Assembly: GCA_026387595.1 (NCBI GenBank)
Contig: JAPLLL010000032.1
Coordinates: forward strand, 1-7,065
Source of the DNA: Candidatus Omnitrophota bacterium
GTDB taxonomy: Bacteria; Omnitrophota; Gorgyraeia; JABMQH01
DNA: 7,065 nt
Direction of reading: 5' to 3'
Made by a program: the position numbers and the translations under genes
The notes under the pieces: model-generated
What the model was told of the DNA's origin: nothing
Databases searched by the model: none
Seen by the model: the letters and a program-made list of their open reading frames with translations, nothing else
In this document: positions 5,129 through 7,065 of the stretch, piece after piece
Position numbering within the stretch: the first letter of the stretch is position 1
How the letters are laid out: each line of letters opens with the position of its first letter

Positions 5129-5165
5129 TTTTTCCATCCCACTCAGTTTCGGCAATTATCGTTAA
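5127..5165 (+). repeat. Displaced yajQ 3' end, tail copy R3
   Basis: The frame reads DFSIPLSFGNYR and a TAA stop: 10 of 12 residues and 29 of 39 bases agree with R1. It is the shortest and most diverged tail, with one Val-to-Gly change. Its first bases (GA) are shared with the TGA stop of the cassette 2 gene. Confidence 0.82.
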
Positions 5166-5211
5166 AGGTGCCACTGTCCAGTTTGGAAGCATAAACGGCA
5201 CTAATGATTCA
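5166..5211 (+). other. Gene-less remnant between tails R3 and R4
   Basis: Forty-six bases separate two yajQ tails. There is no ORF and no promoter, only a weak GTGCC/GGCAC pairing (5168-5172, 5197-5201). It may be the deletion scar of a third cassette. Confidence 0.4.
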
Positions 5212-5274
5212 GTCATCGCGCACCTGCGGGCGCTTGATTTCTCGATCCCGCTCAGTTTTGTCAATTACCAATAA
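5212..5274 (+). repeat. Displaced yajQ 3' end, tail copy R4
   Basis: This is the longest displaced copy. It encodes VIAHLRALDF then SIPLSFVNYQ and a TAA stop, identical to YajQ at 18 of 20 residues and 51 of 63 bases, with mostly third-position changes. Being farthest from the gene, under the serial-insertion model it would be the oldest, possibly native, yajQ 3' end of this lineage. Confidence 0.92.
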
Positions 5275-5307
5275 GGGCCTATTGCGAAATCCTATATCTA
5301 TCCTAGT

Positions 5308-5508
5308 ATGACAGAATGCGGTAATTTTAAGAAAAATACGGCGATGTGCAACTGCACCTATGCCGGGTGCCCGAGGCACGGGGTATGCTGCGAGTGCCTG
5401 ACGTATCACCGCTCAAGCGGAGAACTGCCGGCATGTTACTTCGACAAGAAGGCTGAGCGGACCTATGACCGCTCATTCGAGAGCTACTTAAAAAATAAGG
5501 GTTTGTGA
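5308..5508 (+). CDS. Cys-rich miniprotein, DUF6485-like
   Basis: This encodes 66 residues with eight cysteines (4, 14, 16, 21, 27, 28, 30, 43). The pattern CNCTYAGCPRHGVCCECLTY, then HRSSGELPACYF and RTYDRSFESY, matches a short conserved protein common in anaerobic bacteria and archaea that I recall as DUF6485. The cysteine layout suggests binding of zinc or an iron-sulfur cluster; no activity is known. The ribosome site is weak, but the next Met, Met13, is within one residue of the conserved core, so 5308 is the likely start. It begins 33 bp after the last yajQ tail and ends 19 bp before a flavodoxin-fold reductase, so the two are probably an operon. This pair may be the neighbour of yajQ before the insertions. 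Confidence 0.85.
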   Translation: MTECGNFKKNTAMCNCTYAGCPRHGVCCECLTYHRSSGELPACYFDKKAERTYDRSFESYLKNKGL

Positions 5509-5527
5509 TCAAGAGCCAAGGGTGTAA

Positions 5528-6100
5528 ATGGTGAAAAAAATACTGATCGTTTCGGGAAGTCATAAAAAAAACGGCAATACCGCTGCGCTGGTAAAGTGGT
5601 TCAGCGAAGGCGCGAAGGAAAAAGGCGCGCATGTAGAGGTTGTTCACGCCGCGTATTTAAAATATAAGACAAACGGATGCAGGTCCTGCAGGGCATGCCA
5701 GAGGTCCTCTAAATACGAATGTGTGGTCAAGGATGATGCGGCCGCCGCGCTCGCAAAATTCCCGGCAGCGGATGTGATCGTCATGGCGACGCCGCTTTAT
5801 TTTTTCTCGGCAAGCGCGCAGCTAAAGCTCATAATGGACAGGATGTTCTCTCTTTATAAATGGGACAATAAAACCGATACGATGACAACGCCCCTGAAAG
5901 GCAAGACCCTTGTCCTGCTTGCCAGCGCTTACGAGGACACGGGACTTGACGCCCTTGCGCAGCCGTTCAAGATAACGGCCGATTATACCGGCATGCGTTT
6001 TAAATCGCTGCTCGTAGCTAACGCGGGTGAATCAGGGGATATCGGGAAACTGAAAGGCATTTCCGAAAGAACCCGGGCATTCGGCAGAAAGATAGGTTAG
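5528..6100 (+). CDS. Flavodoxin-fold NAD(P)H:FMN reductase, iron-sulfur flavoprotein-like
   Basis: This encodes 190 residues with a flavodoxin-like fold. The FMN phosphate loop is GSHKKNGNTA (10-19), and VIVMATPLYFFSASAQLKLI (83-102) is the second flavin-binding stretch with its helix, followed by MDRMFSLY. Cysteines 51, 54, 57 and 65 give C-x2-C-x2-C-x7-C, the compact motif that holds a 4Fe-4S cluster in archaeal and anaerobe iron-sulfur flavoproteins (Isf). The expected role is cytoplasmic electron transfer or reduction of O2, peroxide or quinone-like acceptors; the real substrate cannot be read from sequence. AAGG about 6 nt before the ATG supports the start. It follows the Cys-rich miniprotein by 19 bp. 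The cluster is an inference from spacing, and a plain NADPH-dependent FMN reductase is the alternative. Confidence 0.9.
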   Translation: MVKKILIVSGSHKKNGNTAALVKWFSEGAKEKGAHVEVVHAAYLKYKTNGCRSCRACQRSSKYECVVKDDAAAALAKFPAADVIVMATPLYFFSASAQLKLIMDRMFSLYKWDNKTDTMTTPLKGKTLVLLASAYEDTGLDALAQPFKITADYTGMRFKSLLVANAGESGDIGKLKGISERTRAFGRKIG

Positions 6101-6112
6101 GAAAGCGATTTT

Positions 6113-6134
6113 GGGGGACGTTTCCAAAAGAACC
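6113..6134. repeat. REP-like word, degenerate
   Basis: GGGGACGTTTCCAAAAGAAC is a phrase I associate with interspersed intergenic repeats in several environmental bacterial genomes. Its expected matching right half (a CCGTCCCC-like end) is degraded here to CCGCTTCTC. Only a genome-wide count would show that it is a repeat. Confidence 0.25.
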
Positions 6135-6144
6135 GCTTCTCAAT

Positions 6145-6172
6145 TTGACAACTATTGAATAGGTGCTATACT
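6145..6172 (+). promoter_or_regulatory. Strong promoter before the SIMPL gene leader
   Basis: TTGACA (6145-6150), a 16-bp spacer, and TATACT (6167-6172). Transcription would begin near 6179, giving a leader of about 128 nt before the SIMPL ATG. Confidence 0.8.
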
Positions 6173-6190
6173 TTATTCTACAATCAGGCA

Positions 6191-6222
6191 AGTCCCGAGT
6201 TGGAAGGATTAAATCCCGGACT
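6191..6222 (+). other. Leader stem 1 of the SIMPL transcript
   Basis: AGTCC (6191-6195) pairs with GGACT (6218-6222), enclosing a GGATTAAATCC region (6206-6216) that is nearly self-complementary. It is short, and its value lies mainly in its place directly upstream of the longer hairpin. Confidence 0.35.
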
Positions 6223-6232
6223 ATAATAAAGT

Positions 6233-6280
6233 AAAACCTTCGTGGGTGTGGGTGTAACCTGCGAAGGTTTTCGTATTTTT
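6233..6280 (+). terminator. Terminator-like hairpin in the SIMPL leader
   Basis: AAAACCTTCG (6233-6242) pairs exactly with CGAAGGTTTT (6262-6271) around a 19-nt loop that holds TGGGTG twice in tandem. CGTATTTTT follows. The shape is that of an intrinsic terminator, placed between a strong promoter and the gene. It could be an attenuator, the end of a roughly 100-nt small RNA, or just a stable leader stem. Confidence 0.55.
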
Positions 6281-6306
6281 GGGGTAGTTAGAAAAAGGAG
6301 GGGGCA

Positions 6307-7056
6307 ATGGAAAGCGGCGGGTTTTTGAAGAATTCCCAGATCATCGTGCTGGGCGTGTGTATCGCGGTGGCGACGATAGTTTCGAGCGTTATTTTGTCGG
6401 GAGGGTTTTTAAAAGTAATGAAGTTTACCAGGGAAAATATTAACGTTACCGGCTCGGCCACGAAAGAGATAAAAAGCGACTACATAGTCTGGAAGGCGAC
6501 TTTTTCAAGGCGCGAACCGGACATGGCAGCGGCCTATAAGAAGATAAAGGAGGACCTTGAAAAGGCCAAACAGTATCTGGTATCAAAGGGCGTGAATGAG
6601 AAAGAGGTGATCATTTCCCAGATCACGACTACGACAATATACAAAAAGAACGAAAAAGGCAACGACACAAACGATATCCAGGGATACAGGCTGTTCCAGG
6701 GTATCGAGATACGCTCAAACGACGTGGACAAGATCGACCGTGTATCGCGCGAGTCGACAGAACTCATAGACCAAGGCGTAGAGTTCGAGTCCGATGCGCC
6801 GCAGTATTTTTATACCAAGATAGACCAGCTCAAGATAGAGATGCTGGCCCTGGCTACCGCTAACGCCAAAGAAAGGGCCCAAAGCATGGTAAGGGCCGCA
6901 GGCAACAAGATAGGCCTGATGCGCTCGGCAAGGATGGGCGTATTCCAGATCACCCCGGTCACATCGACCGATGTCTCGGACTACGGCGAAAATGATACCA
7001 CTTCGCTTGATAAAAAAGTAATGGCCGTGGTATCGGTCAGCTTTGCTATTGAGTAA
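6307..7056 (+). CDS. Membrane-anchored SIMPL-domain protein
   Basis: This encodes 249 residues. A single N-terminal membrane segment at about 10-34 (IIVLGVCIAVATIVSSVIL) anchors the protein, and the rest faces outward. From about residue 40 the sequence is a SIMPL domain (DUF541, PF04402): INVTGSATKEIKSDYIVWKA, a long helix with DLEKAKQYLVSKGVNEKEVI, ITTTTIYKK, YRLFQGIEIRSNDVDKIDRV and the ALATANAKERAQSMVRAAG helix, closing on MAVVSVSFAIE. Family members form oligomers and are linked to envelope or oxidative stress (Brucella BP26, E. coli YggE); the precise activity is unknown. AAGGAGG (6295-6301) lies 5 nt before the ATG. The gene has its own promoter and a structured leader, suggesting control after initiation. 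The stop is TAA at 7054-7056, so it is complete. Confidence 0.93.
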   Translation: MESGGFLKNSQIIVLGVCIAVATIVSSVILSGGFLKVMKFTRENINVTGSATKEIKSDYIVWKATFSRREPDMAAAYKKIKEDLEKAKQYLVSKGVNEKEVIISQITTTTIYKKNEKGNDTNDIQGYRLFQGIEIRSNDVDKIDRVSRESTELIDQGVEFESDAPQYFYTKIDQLKIEMLALATANAKERAQSMVRAAGNKIGLMRSARMGVFQITPVTSTDVSDYGENDTTSLDKKVMAVVSVSFAIE

Positions 7057-7065
7057 GACGGTAAA

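Larger units (their letters stand above)
2571..5274 (+). mobile_element. Array of small insertions punctuated by yajQ 3' ends
   Basis: Downstream of intact yajQ, three displaced yajQ tails end at 4008, 5165 and 5274. They define cassettes of about 1438, 1157 and 109 bp, all oriented with yajQ. Cassettes 1 and 2 share one plan: tail stop, then about 30-65 bp, then a TTGACA-N17-TATACT promoter inside repeated CAACT/AGTTG half-sites, then defence- or signalling-type gene(s) whose stop touches the next tail. This is what serial site-specific integration into the 3' end of a gene would leave, with each arrival restoring the gene and displacing its previous end. No integrase, transposase or excisionase is encoded, so movement would need an enzyme supplied elsewhere. 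Homologous capture or local duplication are alternatives. Confidence 0.65.

Noticed and set aside
4774..5142. Minus-strand open frames within the cassette 2 regulator
   Set aside because: The plus-strand frame has clear domain motifs; the minus-strand products have none.
5166..5211. Continuation of yajQ similarity upstream of tail R4
   Set aside because: In frame it reads GATVQFGSINGTND and similar, which does not align with the YajQ residues before VIAHL, so similarity starts at about 5212.
6136..6164. A fifth yajQ tail (CTCAATTTGACAACTATTGA resembles the tail end)
   Set aside because: The match is short and gapped, keeps no reading frame, and the bases are explained by the TTGACA promoter.

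Overview
The window reads as a piece of an uncultivated, probably anaerobic bacterial genome. The protein styles (an ORF6N protein, a DUF6485-type Cys-rich miniprotein, an iron-sulfur-flavoprotein-like reductase, a SIMPL protein, small secreted zinc-ribbon proteins) resemble Candidatus Omnitrophota and neighbouring candidate phyla. That assignment is an impression from gene content, not a demonstrated placement. There are no rRNA, tRNA or CRISPR features.

Layout. Positions 1-180 hold no gene that I can support. Positions 181-976 carry two small exported proteins in tandem, one of unknown family and one with a CxxC...CxxC zinc ribbon. Convergent to them, 1509-982 (minus) encodes an ORF6N-domain protein. 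A perfect 23-bp palindrome lies before its start, and a second palindrome with the same 13-bp core lies inside its coding sequence. Positions 1549-2069 have no gene, but most of this stretch (1612-2002) is two back-to-back giant nested inverted repeats. yajQ follows at 2070-2570.

The most striking part is downstream of yajQ. Three extra partial copies of the 3' end of yajQ, each still in an open frame and ending in a stop codon, lie at 3958-4008, 5127-5165 and 5212-5274. They cut 2571-5274 into cassettes. Cassette 1 holds an AbiEii/DUF6036-like nucleotidyltransferase overlapped by a partner gene with an HTH-like C-terminus, a probable toxin-antitoxin-type pair. Cassette 2 holds one protein combining an HTH, a GHKL ATPase and a STAS-like domain. 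Cassette 3 is only about 110 bp and has no gene. In cassettes 1 and 2 a TTGACA-N17-TATACT promoter is embedded in repeated CAACT/AGTTG half-sites, and the last ORF stops 3 bp before, or overlaps, the next yajQ tail. This looks like repeated site-specific insertion at the yajQ 3' end. Each arriving element brought its own replacement 3' end and pushed the older ends downstream. No recombinase is encoded here, so if the model is right the elements are non-autonomous or decayed.

After the array come a DUF6485-like Cys-rich miniprotein and a flavodoxin-fold reductase, probably co-transcribed, then a strong promoter, a structured leader with a terminator-like hairpin, and a membrane-anchored SIMPL-domain protein that ends just before the window edge.
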